Source: G965212025 sp965215765 (lineage in GTDB: Bacteria; Pseudomonadota; Gammaproteobacteria; Poriferisulfidales; Oxydemutatoraceae). Taken from it: a DNA stretch of 64,000 nucleotides. The DNA lies in assembly GCA_965215765.1 (NCBI GenBank), contig OZ244118.1, forward strand, positions 434,001 through 498,000. Reading direction: 5' to 3'. Shown piece after piece: positions 36,181 to 47,011 of the stretch (positions are counted from its first letter, which is position 1; each line of letters begins with the position of its first letter). The position numbers and the translations under genes are program-made. The notes under the pieces were generated by a model that saw nothing but the letters and a program-made list of their open reading frames with translations, was not told the DNA's origin and did no database searches.

Positions 36181-36964
36181 AAAAAAGAAACCAGATCCAG
36201 GCACTGGAACAAGCCTGGTGTCACACCTGATAGAACTTCGTGATCGCCTGCTCCGGGTCTTCATGGTTACCGGCGTGGTTTTCCTGTGCCTGTTCCCCTT
36301 TGCAAACGACTTGTACGAGTACCTGGCCGCGCCGATGCTGCAACAGCTGACGCAACAAGACACGACCATGATTGCTATTGAAGTGGCGTCACCGTTTCTG
36401 ATTCCCTTCAAAATGACGCTCTTGATGGCAGTCCTGCTCACGGTTCCCTATATTTTGTACCAGCTCTGGTCTTTCATCGCACCGGGGATGTACAAAAAAG
36501 AGCAACGACTCGCCCTGCCTTTGCTGGTTTCCAGCACCCTGCTATTCTATCTGGGCATGTGCTTTGCCTACTACGTGGCTTTTCCGCTGATGTTCGGGTT
36601 TTTCACCAGAATCTCCCCGGAAGGTGTTCAGGTCATGACAGACATAGGCAAGTACTTTGACTTTGTTGCCAAGATTTTTGTGGCTTTCGGTGCGGTTTTC
36701 GAGGTACCCGTTGCAACTTTTTTGTTGATCAAAATGGGGGTAGTGAGCACCGCCAGCCTGTCACGCAAGCGACCTTACGTGATTGTCGCGGCTTTTGTGC
36801 TCGGGATGGTACTGACGCCGCCAGACGTGGTGTCGCAGATTCTGCTCGCAATCCCGACCTGGCTGTTATTCGAAGCCGGCTTGTTCTTGGCAAAAGTTTT
36901 CAAAGCAGATGCCGCCGCCGGTGAAAACAACCCGGAAGGCACCTCAGATCATATTTCCCGCTGA
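36149..36964 (+). CDS. tatC: Sec-independent translocase subunit TatC
   Basis: The twin-arginine signal receptor with six membrane helices. SHLIELRDRLLRV is the conserved N-terminal motif; PYILYQLWSFIAPGMYKKEQ and FGAVFEVPVATFLL are further TatC blocks. Two ATGs (36149 and 36158) are possible and overlap tatB by 32 or 23 bases; the first gives 271 residues. The longest frame to 36104 adds sequence outside the family. Confidence 0.95.
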   Translation: MRAMWERIRGRKKKPDPGTGTSLVSHLIELRDRLLRVFMVTGVVFLCLFPFANDLYEYLAAPMLQQLTQQDTTMIAIEVASPFLIPFKMTLLMAVLLTVPYILYQLWSFIAPGMYKKEQRLALPLLVSSTLLFYLGMCFAYYVAFPLMFGFFTRISPEGVQVMTDIGKYFDFVAKIFVAFGAVFEVPVATFLLIKMGVVSTASLSRKRPYVIVAAFVLGMVLTPPDVVSQILLAIPTWLLFEAGLFLAKVFKADAAAGENNPEGTSDHISR

Positions 36965-37053
36965 ATCAGGAGCCAGCAGTGACATGATGATGGCAAACTT
37001 GGACGGACGGATAAATCAGTGCCACGCTGATGCCTTCAAGAGCAAGGGAACGC

Positions 37054-38622
37054 ATGAATATTAGTGGCACACGGGTCGTTCTGGTGATCCTTGACGGTTA
37101 CGGAATCAGCCCTGAAGAAGAGAATAACGCCGTCTTCCTGGCAAATACGCCCAACCTGGATCGCCTGTTTTCGCGCTATCCGAACACTCAGCTCGAAGCT
37201 TCCGGGACTGCGGTTGGCTTGCCTCCAGGACAAATAGGCAACTCCGAAGTCGGGCATATGACCATGGGCTGCGGCAGCGTACTGGAGCAAGACCTGCTTC
37301 GCATCAACCGGGCACTGGACAACCGCAGCTTCTTCGACAACTTTGTTCTGGCTGAGGCGATCGACAAAGCGAAACGAAAATCACGCCCTGTTCACCTGCT
37401 CGGACTGGTCTCAGATGGTGGCGTACATTCACACATTCGACACCTCGAAGCCTTGCTCGAGTTGTGCCGTTCGCAAGGCGTCTCACCGCTGCTGCATTTC
37501 TTCTCTGACGGGCGAGACACCCCGACGAGAAAAGCAATCGAGTTCGCCAAACAGATTTCCGAACCCTTGCGAGCAGCCAACGGAGAATGCGCGACCCTTA
37601 TGGGGCGGTTTTACGCGATGGACCGGGACAAACGCTGGGACAGAACGAACAAGGCGTGGGACGCCATAACCCTGAACCAAGGCAGGCAAGCGGGAAGCCT
37701 GGAAGAAGCCATTCAAAGCTCCTACGCAGCCGGGGAAGGAGACGAATTCATTCAACCCGTGGTTTTACCAGCCGCAGTACCCCTGCAAGACGGCGACAGC
37801 CTGATCGTTTTTAACTTTCGCAGCGACCGACCCCGCCAACTCGTGTCAGCACTATTGCCCCAAAGCTTCGACGGCTTCCACCGGAAGCGAAAGCCAGCGG
37901 TGAAAATCGCGACGATGACCGAACTTTCCAAAGTCCTCCATTGCCCAGTGGCCTTTCAGCCATTCCTCCCCCTGACCACCTTGGCAAAAACCGTCAGCGC
38001 AGCCGGCCTGAAGCAATTTCATTGCGCAGAGACCGAGAAATACCCACACGTGACCTTTTTCTTTAACGGCGGCGACGAGAAACCACTGCACGGCGAAGAG
38101 CGAGAACTGATCCCGTCACCAAGAGTGGATACTTACGACAAATGCCCGGAAATGAGTGCTCCGGAAGTGGCGCAGACCCTGATAAAAGCCATGGCAAGGG
38201 ACGACATGTCTTTTGCGGTCGTGAATTTCGCCAATGCAGACATGGTCGGGCACAGCGCGTCTCCGACCCCCACCATCCAGGCAGTGGAAGCCTTAGACAA
38301 GCAAGTAGGAGACATTTACCTGGCGGCAAAAAGATACGGCTGGACCTTGGTCATCACCTCGGACCACGGCAACTGCGACGAAATGATTGACCTGGAAACC
38401 GGAGAGCCAAACACCTGCCACACGGACAACCCTGTTCCCTGCCTGATCGTGAATGACCCAGGACGCAGCAGGCAGGCTCATGCGCTCGAACTTGCAGACG
38501 GGTGTGCCATCAGCAGCATTGCGCCGACCGTCCTGGACTTGATGGGCATCAACATCCCGACAGAAATGAAAGCCCCTTCCCTCGTGCTGAACCCAAAGGT
38601 GCTGCGCAAAAGACGCAAATAG
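37054..38622 (+). CDS. gpmI: 2,3-bisphosphoglycerate-independent phosphoglycerate mutase
   Basis: Interconverts 3- and 2-phosphoglycerate in glycolysis. This alkaline-phosphatase-superfamily enzyme binds two Mn ions: VILDGYG, the phospho-Ser in GNSEVGHMTMG, SDGGVHSH, FFSDGRDT, NFRSDRPRQL, NADMVGHS and TSDHGNCDEM are all intact. ATG 37054 is preceded by AAGGGAA and gives 522 residues; an in-frame ATG at 37030 lacks a ribosome site. Two damaged pieces of its 3' half recur downstream at 41540 and 50519, so this locus founded the duplications that follow. Confidence 0.97.
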   Translation: MNISGTRVVLVILDGYGISPEEENNAVFLANTPNLDRLFSRYPNTQLEASGTAVGLPPGQIGNSEVGHMTMGCGSVLEQDLLRINRALDNRSFFDNFVLAEAIDKAKRKSRPVHLLGLVSDGGVHSHIRHLEALLELCRSQGVSPLLHFFSDGRDTPTRKAIEFAKQISEPLRAANGECATLMGRFYAMDRDKRWDRTNKAWDAITLNQGRQAGSLEEAIQSSYAAGEGDEFIQPVVLPAAVPLQDGDSLIVFNFRSDRPRQLVSALLPQSFDGFHRKRKPAVKIATMTELSKVLHCPVAFQPFLPLTTLAKTVSAAGLKQFHCAETEKYPHVTFFFNGGDEKPLHGEERELIPSPRVDTYDKCPEMSAPEVAQTLIKAMARDDMSFAVVNFANADMVGHSASPTPTIQAVEALDKQVGDIYLAAKRYGWTLVITSDHGNCDEMIDLETGEPNTCHTDNPVPCLIVNDPGRSRQAHALELADGCAISSIAPTVLDLMGINIPTEMKAPSLVLNPKVLRKRRK

Positions 38623-39052
38623 TGCGGCGCGACAATGCTAGGAAACCACAAGCTTTAGCCAGGTAGAGCCAAGTGGGATGCGCACACCTCGCTCGGATTC
38701 ATTCGCAGCTTGGTTCTGCAGTCGTCTTTTGGTGCATGGTACAAATCAGGAAGGTACGTTGCGCACCTGCCAAAGCATACGCTCATTGAGCGAGAACCCG
38801 GTGTTTTCTTTTCAGCTTCCAAGGCTAGCGAGTACTGAGAGGCGTACGAGCGAGAGGTGCGACCATGATGAGCCTGTCCTACCCTGAATCCGGTGTTGAT
38901 TTTCGACCAGACACTGTATTCCAAGGTGATGGATACAAGGGTATTTTTTTAATTTCTGAAGACGACAACAGATAAAGCAAGAAATATGGCAAAGCAGAGA
39001 GAAAACTTACCCCAGCCTTATATTTTAACTTTTAGAAGCTGAGGTGGCGAAA
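38623..39052. repeat. Duplicated 5' flank of pentapeptide gene P1
   Basis: No gene is supported. Related sequence precedes P2 (about 42040-42287) and P3 (about 44740-45148). All three share a CACACCTCG/CACAACTCG block, CTCAGCTTGGTT-like and CAGATAAAG words, and a GAGGTRG ribosome site just before the start codon. The conserved flank probably carries the promoter and travelled with the genes during duplication. Confidence 0.7.
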
Positions 39053-40891
39053 ATGAGTGGCAACCATACAAGCAAAGAGCCGGCCAAGCCAAACGGCAAT
39101 GAAAGTGGGGAGAAGCGAGCGAGCCTCGCTGGTGAACTGCATCGATCAATCTATGGATCCACACAAATACGTTCGGCAATTTTATTTGTGCTGATTTTTG
39201 CTGCTTACGCGCTTATTGTGGTTGTATTAACTACTGACTTGGTACTTTTAAGGGAAGGGGAGATTATTTTGCCTTTTATCCAGGTTGGCGTCCCAGTCGT
39301 GGGATTCTACGTAGTCGCTCCTCTGCTGATAGTTCTTCTACATCTTAATGTGCTTGGTAGATTGATTATGTTAGCCAGAGATATAAACAAGCGTGGTGAT
39401 GGAAAGGTTCAAGTTAATAATAACGCACGCAGTAACGACGAAACCTCTGAAGGCTACGGTGTTTCCGACATGGTATTGACCATGTTATTTCCAACTGACC
39501 CGGAGCGCCTCATGTCTGCTAGGCGAGAGGCAACACGTCCAATAACTTTGTTAAGCGTGGTTTTTTTTATACAAGTCGCGACAGTTCCGCTACTCGTTTT
39601 ACTGGTATTGCAGGTGCGTTTTCTCGCTTACCAACACGAAGAGATTACATTGTTCCACCAAATAATAATTACGGTTGATTTGTTTTTTCAATACGACTTT
39701 ATACGCTATTTCTACAATTTTTTTAGAGATGGAAAGGAATTTAGACGTATTAGACGGGCTACCATAGTGTTTGTCTTTTTACCATTTCTCTATGTTTGGA
39801 CGGTGGCATTGGTGCCGGGTAGCTTTAATGAAAAAATGGTCAAATTCGACTTGCAGATTATAGAAGGTGAGCGTTTTATTAATGTCCCAAACAGAATTAT
39901 TTCTTTGCGAGACCCACCTCCCGAGATCGTTGGAGCCATAATTCAAGTAAAAAATAAATCCAACCCTGAGATACATTGTGAACATGTTGGGGAGCTTGAC
40001 CTGAATAGCCGCCGTCTCAATTTTGCAAACTTCAGCGGCTCGAAATTTTTGTGTGCCAAAATGCAGGGCACGCAATTGAACAATGCAAAGCTAGTTGACG
40101 TCGACCTCAGTGAAGCAAATTTGACAGGCGCTAATCTGACAGGCGCTAATCTGGGGGTGGCTAGATTGGGTGGTGCTGTACTTAATTCTGCTAAGCTCAA
40201 TAAAGCAAACTTGGCCGGTGCTATTCTGAATAAGGCTCTCCTGAAAGGGGCTGATCTGAGTGAGGCTGAACTGAGAGGGGCTAAACTGATCGACGTGCAG
40301 TTGGTTACGGCTAAACTGAATAAGGCAGATCTGAGTGATGCTGATCTGAGTGATGCTGATCTGAGAGGGGCTGATCTGAGTGAGGCCAAGCTGAGTAGAG
40401 CCAAGCTTAGCACAGCTATTTTTGTCGGTGCCAATCTGAGTGGGGCCAATCTGAGTGGGGCTGATCTGAGTGATGCTGATCTGAGTGGGGCTAATCTGAG
40501 CGGGGCTAATCTGAGTGGGGCTGACCTGAGTGGAGCAAAGTTGTACGGTGCAAGGCTATATGAGGCGCAGCTAAGCGATACAACACTAGAAGGTGCCAAG
40601 TTGTACGGTGCCAATTTTTCCGGGTCTACACTGCGCGGTACGAGCCTAGATAAAGCTGATGGGAATGAACCAAAAGGATGGGTCACTATCTTGTATAAGA
40701 TAAAACGTGGTTTGAAACTAGGAGGTCATTCGCAGGGCAAAATTGACTCGAGTGTAGCAATGATTGTACGTAGCAGCACTTTAACTCAAGGATATGTTTC
40801 GTCAACAGGCACTGACCATTGCGTCCTATACGTTGGAAAACCGGAGTTAAATTTACCTCCAGAGTGTGCCGAAGCTAGAAGACTCAAATAA
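39053..40891 (+). CDS. Membrane pentapeptide-repeat protein P1
   Basis: 612 residues. About five hydrophobic segments in the first 260 residues (for example SAILFVLIFAAYALIVVVLT) form a membrane domain. A short linker with HCEHVGELDL leads into about 35 A(D/N)Lxx pentapeptides, expected to fold as a right-handed quadrilateral beta-helix. A short tail follows (GYVSSTGTDHC). ATG 39053 has GAGGTGG 5 bases upstream; the GTG at 39044 lies inside that site. Function unknown. From 40091 on, the coding DNA is almost identical to P2. Confidence 0.88.
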   Translation: MSGNHTSKEPAKPNGNESGEKRASLAGELHRSIYGSTQIRSAILFVLIFAAYALIVVVLTTDLVLLREGEIILPFIQVGVPVVGFYVVAPLLIVLLHLNVLGRLIMLARDINKRGDGKVQVNNNARSNDETSEGYGVSDMVLTMLFPTDPERLMSARREATRPITLLSVVFFIQVATVPLLVLLVLQVRFLAYQHEEITLFHQIIITVDLFFQYDFIRYFYNFFRDGKEFRRIRRATIVFVFLPFLYVWTVALVPGSFNEKMVKFDLQIIEGERFINVPNRIISLRDPPPEIVGAIIQVKNKSNPEIHCEHVGELDLNSRRLNFANFSGSKFLCAKMQGTQLNNAKLVDVDLSEANLTGANLTGANLGVARLGGAVLNSAKLNKANLAGAILNKALLKGADLSEAELRGAKLIDVQLVTAKLNKADLSDADLSDADLRGADLSEAKLSRAKLSTAIFVGANLSGANLSGADLSDADLSGANLSGANLSGADLSGAKLYGARLYEAQLSDTTLEGAKLYGANFSGSTLRGTSLDKADGNEPKGWVTILYKIKRGLKLGGHSQGKIDSSVAMIVRSSTLTQGYVSSTGTDHCVLYVGKPELNLPPECAEARRLK

Positions 40892-41539
40892 ATGAAGGAC
40901 ACACCTTCTATCTGAAGCGGTGGGCATAATAAGAGGTAGATAAAGGAACGGACTTTATATGAGGTTTGCAGGCTCATATCTGCGCAAGCTTCTGAGCCGA
41001 ATACCTTTCGGAAAGTGCCGGTATTTTTATATATTGCGGCAAAGCCAGTATGGTTTTGCCTTTCTATATGTGTTGTGCATCTCCAGGCGGTATGCTGTTA
41101 CTGTCACTGACAGATAGTTTGGCACTTCTTCTTTCCCGATGCGTTCGCTGTCCCCTGCATTGTGTGAAACCATCGCTTAGTGCTATTGATTGGACACCAC
41201 GATGAGAATGGAAAGCCATTTTTCCCTTCGCGCTAACTGGCAAGCTTTATATCTATGAAAAGTACCAGCCAATCTCTTTCATGTGGGTATCTTTTGAGAC
41301 AAAAATAAACAACCGTGGGCTAGTTTTTTTTACTTTTTGGAACGGAGTAGATGCAGCAGGCAGATAACGGTTGTGTCCGATGGGTTGCCTACTGTTTGAT
41401 CGTGCCCCCGACTGTCCCTGCCTGTGTCTGTAGTTTTGCTTCTTAGCGGGGGCTTTGGTTTATCTGTCTTGCGTTGCCTGGGTTTCTGCGTGGCTGGTCA
41501 GCTATGCTACCATCGGTTCGTTACAGGATGATTCCTTCA
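40892..41539. other. Intergenic region after P1
   Basis: No gene is supported in about 650 bases. The region aligns with the 3' flanks of P2 and P3: a GGTATTTTTATA block, and an ATTGATTGGACACC...GAGAATGGAAAGCC block matching ATTGGGTGCCACACCGAGAATGGGAAGCC after P3. After P3 this flank leads directly into H1; here no H gene is present. Confidence 0.6.
41000..41030 (+). terminator. Possible terminator after P1
   Basis: AATACC (41000-41005) pairs with GGTATT (41020-41025) around an inner CTTTC/GAAAG stem, followed by a T-rich TTTTAT. The equivalent place after P2 and P3 does not keep the stem, so support is modest. Confidence 0.35.
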
Positions 41540-42039
<500 letters not shown>

Positions 42040-42212
42040 TGCGGTGCGACAATGCCGGGAAACCACAAGCTTCACATGGGTAGAGCGAGAGGATTCTCAC
42101 ACCTCGTTCGGATTTATTCTCAGCTTGGTTCCGTATTCGTCTTTTGGCGCGCGCTACAAACCAGGAAGGTCGTTGAGGGAAAGTCCGGTGGTTTTCTTTC
42201 AACAGATAAAGT

Positions 42213-42218
42213 ATAAAA
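42213..42218 (+). promoter_or_regulatory. Candidate -10 of P2 (conserved in P1 and P3 flanks)
   Basis: TATAAAAT follows CAGATAAAG about 70 bases before P2. The same place reads CATAAAAT before P3 and CAAGAAAT before P1. The context is conserved but the -35 is weak in all three. Confidence 0.3.
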
Positions 42219-42287
42219 TACGACGGAGCAGGGAAAAGAATTGTCCGAGCTTTATATTTTTTATTTTTAGAAACCGAGGTAGCAAAA

Positions 42288-44195
42288 ATGAATGACAATC
42301 CTATAAACAAAGAGTCGGATAAGCAAAACAGCAATGGTGGCAAAGACGTCCAGAATGACGAATTAGCACGAAAACTACGCACGTCAATGCTGGCTGTGCT
42401 GATTTTTTTCATGTACGCGCTCCTTGCGGTTTTGTCAACCACCGATATGATGCTTTTAAGGAAGGGGGCGATAGCCTTGCCTATCATCCAAGCTAGCGTT
42501 CCAGTGGTTGCATTCTACGTCATAGCTCCGCTTTTTCTTGTTCTTTTGCATCTTCATTTGCTCGCCAAATTAATCCTGTTTGCCGGAGAAATATATGATA
42601 CTAAGAAAACACCTCATGAAGTATATGGTTGGTTTGGCAGGGTTCTTATAATCTTATTTTCATTTGAGCAAGAGCGCCTTATTCTAGCGATGAAGTATGG
42701 GAATTTTCTAAGAGTTTTTATGCGCATATTTTTTCTAATGATATTTGGGGCAATCCCGCTGCTGGTTTTACTAATACTGCAGGCACGCTTTATCGCTTAT
42801 CAAAACGAAGGGATTGCGCTGTATCACCAACTCCTAATCACATTAGACCTAGTTTTTCAATTTCTGTTTATGTTGAGCTTCAGCAAACTTTGGGGAGGTG
42901 AAAAGAAATTTCTACGCGGACTACGTTATTTAATCATCTCAGTGTTGATTGCCATCCCGGCTTACTATGTTTGGGCGGTCGCTTTGATTCCCGATAGCTA
43001 TATTGAAAATAAAGTCAAAAGTGACCGCCAACAATCAATCGCGAAATGTTTTTTTCCGGATTGGTGGAAAGTGTCATCGGTTCAGCATAGTCATATTGCA
43101 AATGAAGCCAATAGTGTTTGGCAACAATTGATTGAGAGATGTTTTTTCTTGGATTGGTGGGAAGATAAATTATTTATTAATGGCGAACGCTTTATTGATA
43201 TTCCAAATGAGGTCATTACTTTTCGAGACCCACCGCCTGAGATCGTTGGAGCTACAATTCGAATGGAGGGGAAGCACAACCCCATGATACATTGTGAGCA
43301 TGTTGGTGAGCTTGATTTGAGTGTTCGTAGCCTCAATTTTGCAAACTTCACCGGTTCGAAATTTCTGTGTGTCAAAATGCAGAACACACAATTGAATAAT
43401 TCAAATCTAGTTGACGTCGACCTCAGTGAAGCAAATTTGACAGGCGCTAATCTGACAGGCGCTAATCTGAGGGTGGCTAGATTGGGTGGTGCTGTACTTA
43501 ATTCTGCTAAGCTCAATAAAGCAAACTTGGCCGGTGCTATTCTGAATAAGGCTCTCCTGAAAGGGGCTGATCTGAGTGAGGCTGAACTGAGAGGGGCTAA
43601 ACTGATCGACGTGCAGTTGGTTACGGCTAAACTGAATAAGGCAGATCTGAGTGATGCTGATCTGAGTGATGCTGATCTGAGAGGGGCTGATCTGAGTGAG
43701 GCCAAGCTGAGTAGAGCCAAGCTTAGCACAGCTATTTTTGTCGGTGCCAATCTGAGTGGGGCCAATCTGAGTGGGGCTGATCTGAGTGATGCTGATCTGA
43801 GTGGGGCTAATCTGAGTGGGGCTAATCTGAGTGGGGCTGACCTGAGTGGAGCAAAGTTGTACGGTGCAAGGCTATATGAGGCGCAGCTAAGCGATACAAC
43901 ACTAGAAGGTGCCAAGTTGTACGGTGCCAATTTTTCCGGGTCTACACTGCGCGGTACGAGCCTAGATAAAGCTGATGGGAATGAACCAAAAGGATGGGCC
44001 ACTATCTTGTATAAGATAAAACGTGGTTTGAAACTAGGAGGTCTTTCGCAGGGCAAAATTGACTCGAGTGTAGCAATGATTGTACGTAGCAGCACTTTAA
44101 CTCAAGGATATGTTTCGTCAACAGGCACTGACCATTGCGACCGATACGTTGGAAAACCTGAACAGGATTTACCTGTAAAATGTAAGGAGAAGTAA
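42288..44195 (+). CDS. Membrane pentapeptide-repeat protein P2
   Basis: 635 residues with the same plan as P1: a short polar N-terminus, about five membrane segments, an HCEHVGELDL linker and about 35 pentapeptides. The N-terminal half differs from P1 at many positions and contains its own internal duplication (CFFPDWW and CFFLDWW, about 40 residues apart) that P1 and P3 lack. The pentapeptide half is nearly identical to P1 at DNA level, indicating recent gene conversion or unequal exchange. GAGGTAG precedes the ATG. Function unknown. Confidence 0.88.
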   Translation: MNDNPINKESDKQNSNGGKDVQNDELARKLRTSMLAVLIFFMYALLAVLSTTDMMLLRKGAIALPIIQASVPVVAFYVIAPLFLVLLHLHLLAKLILFAGEIYDTKKTPHEVYGWFGRVLIILFSFEQERLILAMKYGNFLRVFMRIFFLMIFGAIPLLVLLILQARFIAYQNEGIALYHQLLITLDLVFQFLFMLSFSKLWGGEKKFLRGLRYLIISVLIAIPAYYVWAVALIPDSYIENKVKSDRQQSIAKCFFPDWWKVSSVQHSHIANEANSVWQQLIERCFFLDWWEDKLFINGERFIDIPNEVITFRDPPPEIVGATIRMEGKHNPMIHCEHVGELDLSVRSLNFANFTGSKFLCVKMQNTQLNNSNLVDVDLSEANLTGANLTGANLRVARLGGAVLNSAKLNKANLAGAILNKALLKGADLSEAELRGAKLIDVQLVTAKLNKADLSDADLSDADLRGADLSEAKLSRAKLSTAIFVGANLSGANLSGADLSDADLSGANLSGANLSGADLSGAKLYGARLYEAQLSDTTLEGAKLYGANFSGSTLRGTSLDKADGNEPKGWATILYKIKRGLKLGGLSQGKIDSSVAMIVRSSTLTQGYVSSTGTDHCDRYVGKPEQDLPVKCKEK

Positions 44196-45148
44196 CGAAT
44201 AGGCGAAGGACACTTCGTTTATTTGAACCTGAAGTAATAGCAGTTATACATACGAATGGGCTTTATATGAGGTCTTCAGATTTTGTCTGCGTTGCCCTCT
44301 GAGTTGAGCCTTGTGGGAAGTACATGTATTTTCATATGTTTTGAGAAAGTCATCATGGTTTTGCCATTCTATATGTGTCATGCACCTTCAAACGATATAC
44401 GGGCTTCTCTTCTCTTCCTAGGTGTTTACTGTCTTTAGTTACTGTGTGAAACCGTTGTTCAGTACTATTGATTGGGTGCCAAACGAGAATAGAAAGCTAT
44501 TTCCCTCTTGCGCAAACAGTTAAATTTTTATATCAAAGGAAACATTTATTGGCTTTCTTAAAGTGGATATTTTCTGATTCAGAATGAAACATTCGTGGGC
44601 TGGTCTTTTTTACTTTCTGGAACGGAATGGAGGCTGTAAGCAGATAACGGTTGTGCCTGACGGGTTCCTGCTGTTTGGGCGTGTCCTTGCTGCATACGTA
44701 GTTTTGCTTCCGGACTTGGGCTTTGTTTCGGCTTGTCTGCCTTGCATTGTCCAAGTTTCTACAGAGCCAGTGGAATTCGCACAACTCGTTCGGGTTTATT
44801 CTCAGCTTGGTTTCGTGTATGTCTTTTGGTGGTGCCACAAGGGGATGGTCGTTGCGTATCTGCCGACATGAGCTTGATGAGCGAGACCCCGGTGGCTTCT
44901 TTTCAGCTTCCAAAGCTGGCAAGTACTGAAAGACGTGCGATTGAGGGGCGCGACCGGTGTGTGGTGAACCCGTCCCGCTCTGAGACCGGTGTTGATTTTC
45001 GGCCAGTCACTTCATTCCAAGGCGATGGATAAAGAGGTGTTTTTCTGATTCCTGAAGCCGGCACAGATAAAGCATAAAATACGGCGGGGCAGAGAGAAGA
45101 GCTGCTTAGGCTTTATACTTTTGACTTTCAGGAACTGAGGTGGAAAAA
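44196..45148. other. Intergenic region between P2 and P3
   Basis: No gene is supported in about 950 bases. The left half matches the P1 3' flank (TTTTTTACTTTCTGGAACGG and AGCAGATAACGGTTGTG are shared). The right half, from about 44740, matches the 5' flank of P1. Unlike the P1-P2 interval there is no gpmI fragment between the two halves, so it was either lost or never copied here. Confidence 0.6.
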
Positions 45149-47011
45149 ATGAGTGGCAACCTTGCTGGCAAAAAGCCAACGGTGCAAAACGGCGGCAGTA
45201 GCGGTCGTGCAGGTGGTCAAGCCGGTCACGCCGATCACGCTGACGAATTGCGCCAATCCATCTACGGGTCAGCCCAGACAATACGTTCCTTGATGCTGTT
45301 TGTGCTGATTTCTGTCGCCTACGTGCTCATCGTGATCGGGTTGACCACCGACATGATGCTTTTGAGGGAAGAGGCGGTTGTTTTGCCTTTTATCCAGGTT
45401 GGTGTCCCGGTGGTGGCGTTCTACGTGGTCGCGCCTCTGCTGATCCTGTTTTTGCATTTTAACTTGCTCGCCAGGTTAACGCTGTTGGCCAGGGATATAC
45501 GCGCCTGCTTTGGTGATATCCATTCTCAGCCAATAGCCCCCAATGCGGATGGTCTGTTTGAGACGACTTTGACCATGTTGTTTCCAATTGATCCGGTGCG
45601 TCTCATGTTGGACATGCGGAAGGTGACATTTGAAAGAGTTGCTTTAGACATAGTTTTTCTCATACAGGTTACGACAGTCCCGTTGCTTGTTTTACTGATA
45701 TTGCAGGCGCGCTTTCTCGCTTACCAGGACGAGTGGATTACGTTGTTCCACCAAATTGCGGTCACGGTTGACCTGTTTTTTCAATTCCTGTTCATATTGA
45801 GCTTTAGCAGGCTTTGGGGTGGTGGAAAGAAATTTCTGCGCACACCGCGTTATTTAATTGTCTCGGTGTTGATTGCCATCCCGGCTTTCTATGCTTGGGC
45901 GGTCGCTTTGGTTCCGGATGGCTATATCGAAAATAAAGTCAAAAGTGATTGGCAGCAATCAATCGCGGGATGTTTTTTCCCGGATTGGTGGAAAAAGTAT
46001 GAAGGTGATTTGTTTTCGTGTAACTTTTTAGAGGGTGAGCGCTTCATTAATGTCCAAAGTGAGATCATTACTTTGAAAGATGTGCCGCCTGAGGTCGTTG
46101 GTGCTTTGGTGCAGGCAGGGGAGAAGCCTGCCCGTGAAATACCTTGTGAGCATATTGGGGAGCTCAGGCTGAGCGAACGTAGGCTCTTTTATGCAAACTT
46201 CAGCGATTCGAGATTCAAGTGCGTTGAGATGAAGAATGCGCAGTTACACAGGGCAAAGCTGGTTGGAACCAGGCTGAACGGTATTGATTTGCAAGGAGCC
46301 GAGTTGCGTGGTGCAGACCTGCGCCTCGCTGAGTTGAATGGTGCCGATTTGCGCGATGCCGAGTTAAATTACGCGAATCTGAGCAATGCCGAGTTAAATC
46401 ATGCGGATCTGCGTGGTGCCAAGTTAAACGGTGCGGACTTTCGCAATGCGGGGCTGAACAAGGCGGATTTGCGTGATGCCAGTCTACACGGTGCGGATCT
46501 ACGTGCGTCTGATCTACACGGTGCAGACCTGCGCAAGTCTGAGCTGCACGGCGCAAAGTTACGCAGTTCCGAACTACATGGTGCAGAACTTTCCGGGGCA
46601 CAGCTGTACGGTGCTGATCTGAGTTGGGCTGAACTGCACAGTGCTGACCTGAGTTGGGCCGAGCTGCACGGAACTGATCTTTACGGAGCCGAGCTGCATG
46701 GTGCCAACCTTTCCGGAGCACAGCTCTACGGTGCAAACCTGTATGAGACTCAACTTTACGACACGAAACTCAGCAATACTGAGCTGCACGGCGCCAACCT
46801 TTCCGGAGCCAAATTACACAATACCAGCCTGAGCGAAGTTGACGGAGAAATGCCCAATAGAAAAAGGTGGCTTAACATTTTGGGCAATGTCGGGCGTGGA
46901 CTGAAAGAGGTGGGTTATACGGAGAGTGAGATCGCCGCACGTTTGGCAACGATTAAACGTAACGGAGCCTCAACGCCAGGTTTTGTTTTGCCTTCTGTTA
47001 TCAGCGACTGA
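45149..47011 (+). CDS. Membrane pentapeptide-repeat protein P3
   Basis: 620 residues: N-terminal membrane domain, HIGELRL linker, then a pentapeptide array with its own sequence (GADLR, HGADL and HGAEL types rather than the LSGA type of P1 and P2). The tail ends in TPGFVLPSVISD. GAGGTGG lies upstream of ATG 45149; the GTG at 45140 is within it. P3 did not take part in the P1/P2 homogenisation. Its last 290 bases are repeated at 50631, fused to a gpmI scrap. It is convergent with H1. Confidence 0.88.
   Translation: MSGNLAGKKPTVQNGGSSGRAGGQAGHADHADELRQSIYGSAQTIRSLMLFVLISVAYVLIVIGLTTDMMLLREEAVVLPFIQVGVPVVAFYVVAPLLILFLHFNLLARLTLLARDIRACFGDIHSQPIAPNADGLFETTLTMLFPIDPVRLMLDMRKVTFERVALDIVFLIQVTTVPLLVLLILQARFLAYQDEWITLFHQIAVTVDLFFQFLFILSFSRLWGGGKKFLRTPRYLIVSVLIAIPAFYAWAVALVPDGYIENKVKSDWQQSIAGCFFPDWWKKYEGDLFSCNFLEGERFINVQSEIITLKDVPPEVVGALVQAGEKPAREIPCEHIGELRLSERRLFYANFSDSRFKCVEMKNAQLHRAKLVGTRLNGIDLQGAELRGADLRLAELNGADLRDAELNYANLSNAELNHADLRGAKLNGADFRNAGLNKADLRDASLHGADLRASDLHGADLRKSELHGAKLRSSELHGAELSGAQLYGADLSWAELHSADLSWAELHGTDLYGAELHGANLSGAQLYGANLYETQLYDTKLSNTELHGANLSGAKLHNTSLSEVDGEMPNRKRWLNILGNVGRGLKEVGYTESEIAARLATIKRNGASTPGFVLPSVISD

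Noticed and set aside
39943..40686. 247-codon minus-strand frame in P1 (and 334 codons at 43091-44095 in P2)
   Set aside because: A shadow of the pentapeptide repeats giving LAPLRSAPLR-type periodic text; no start context and no independent conservation between the copies beyond that forced by P1/P2.
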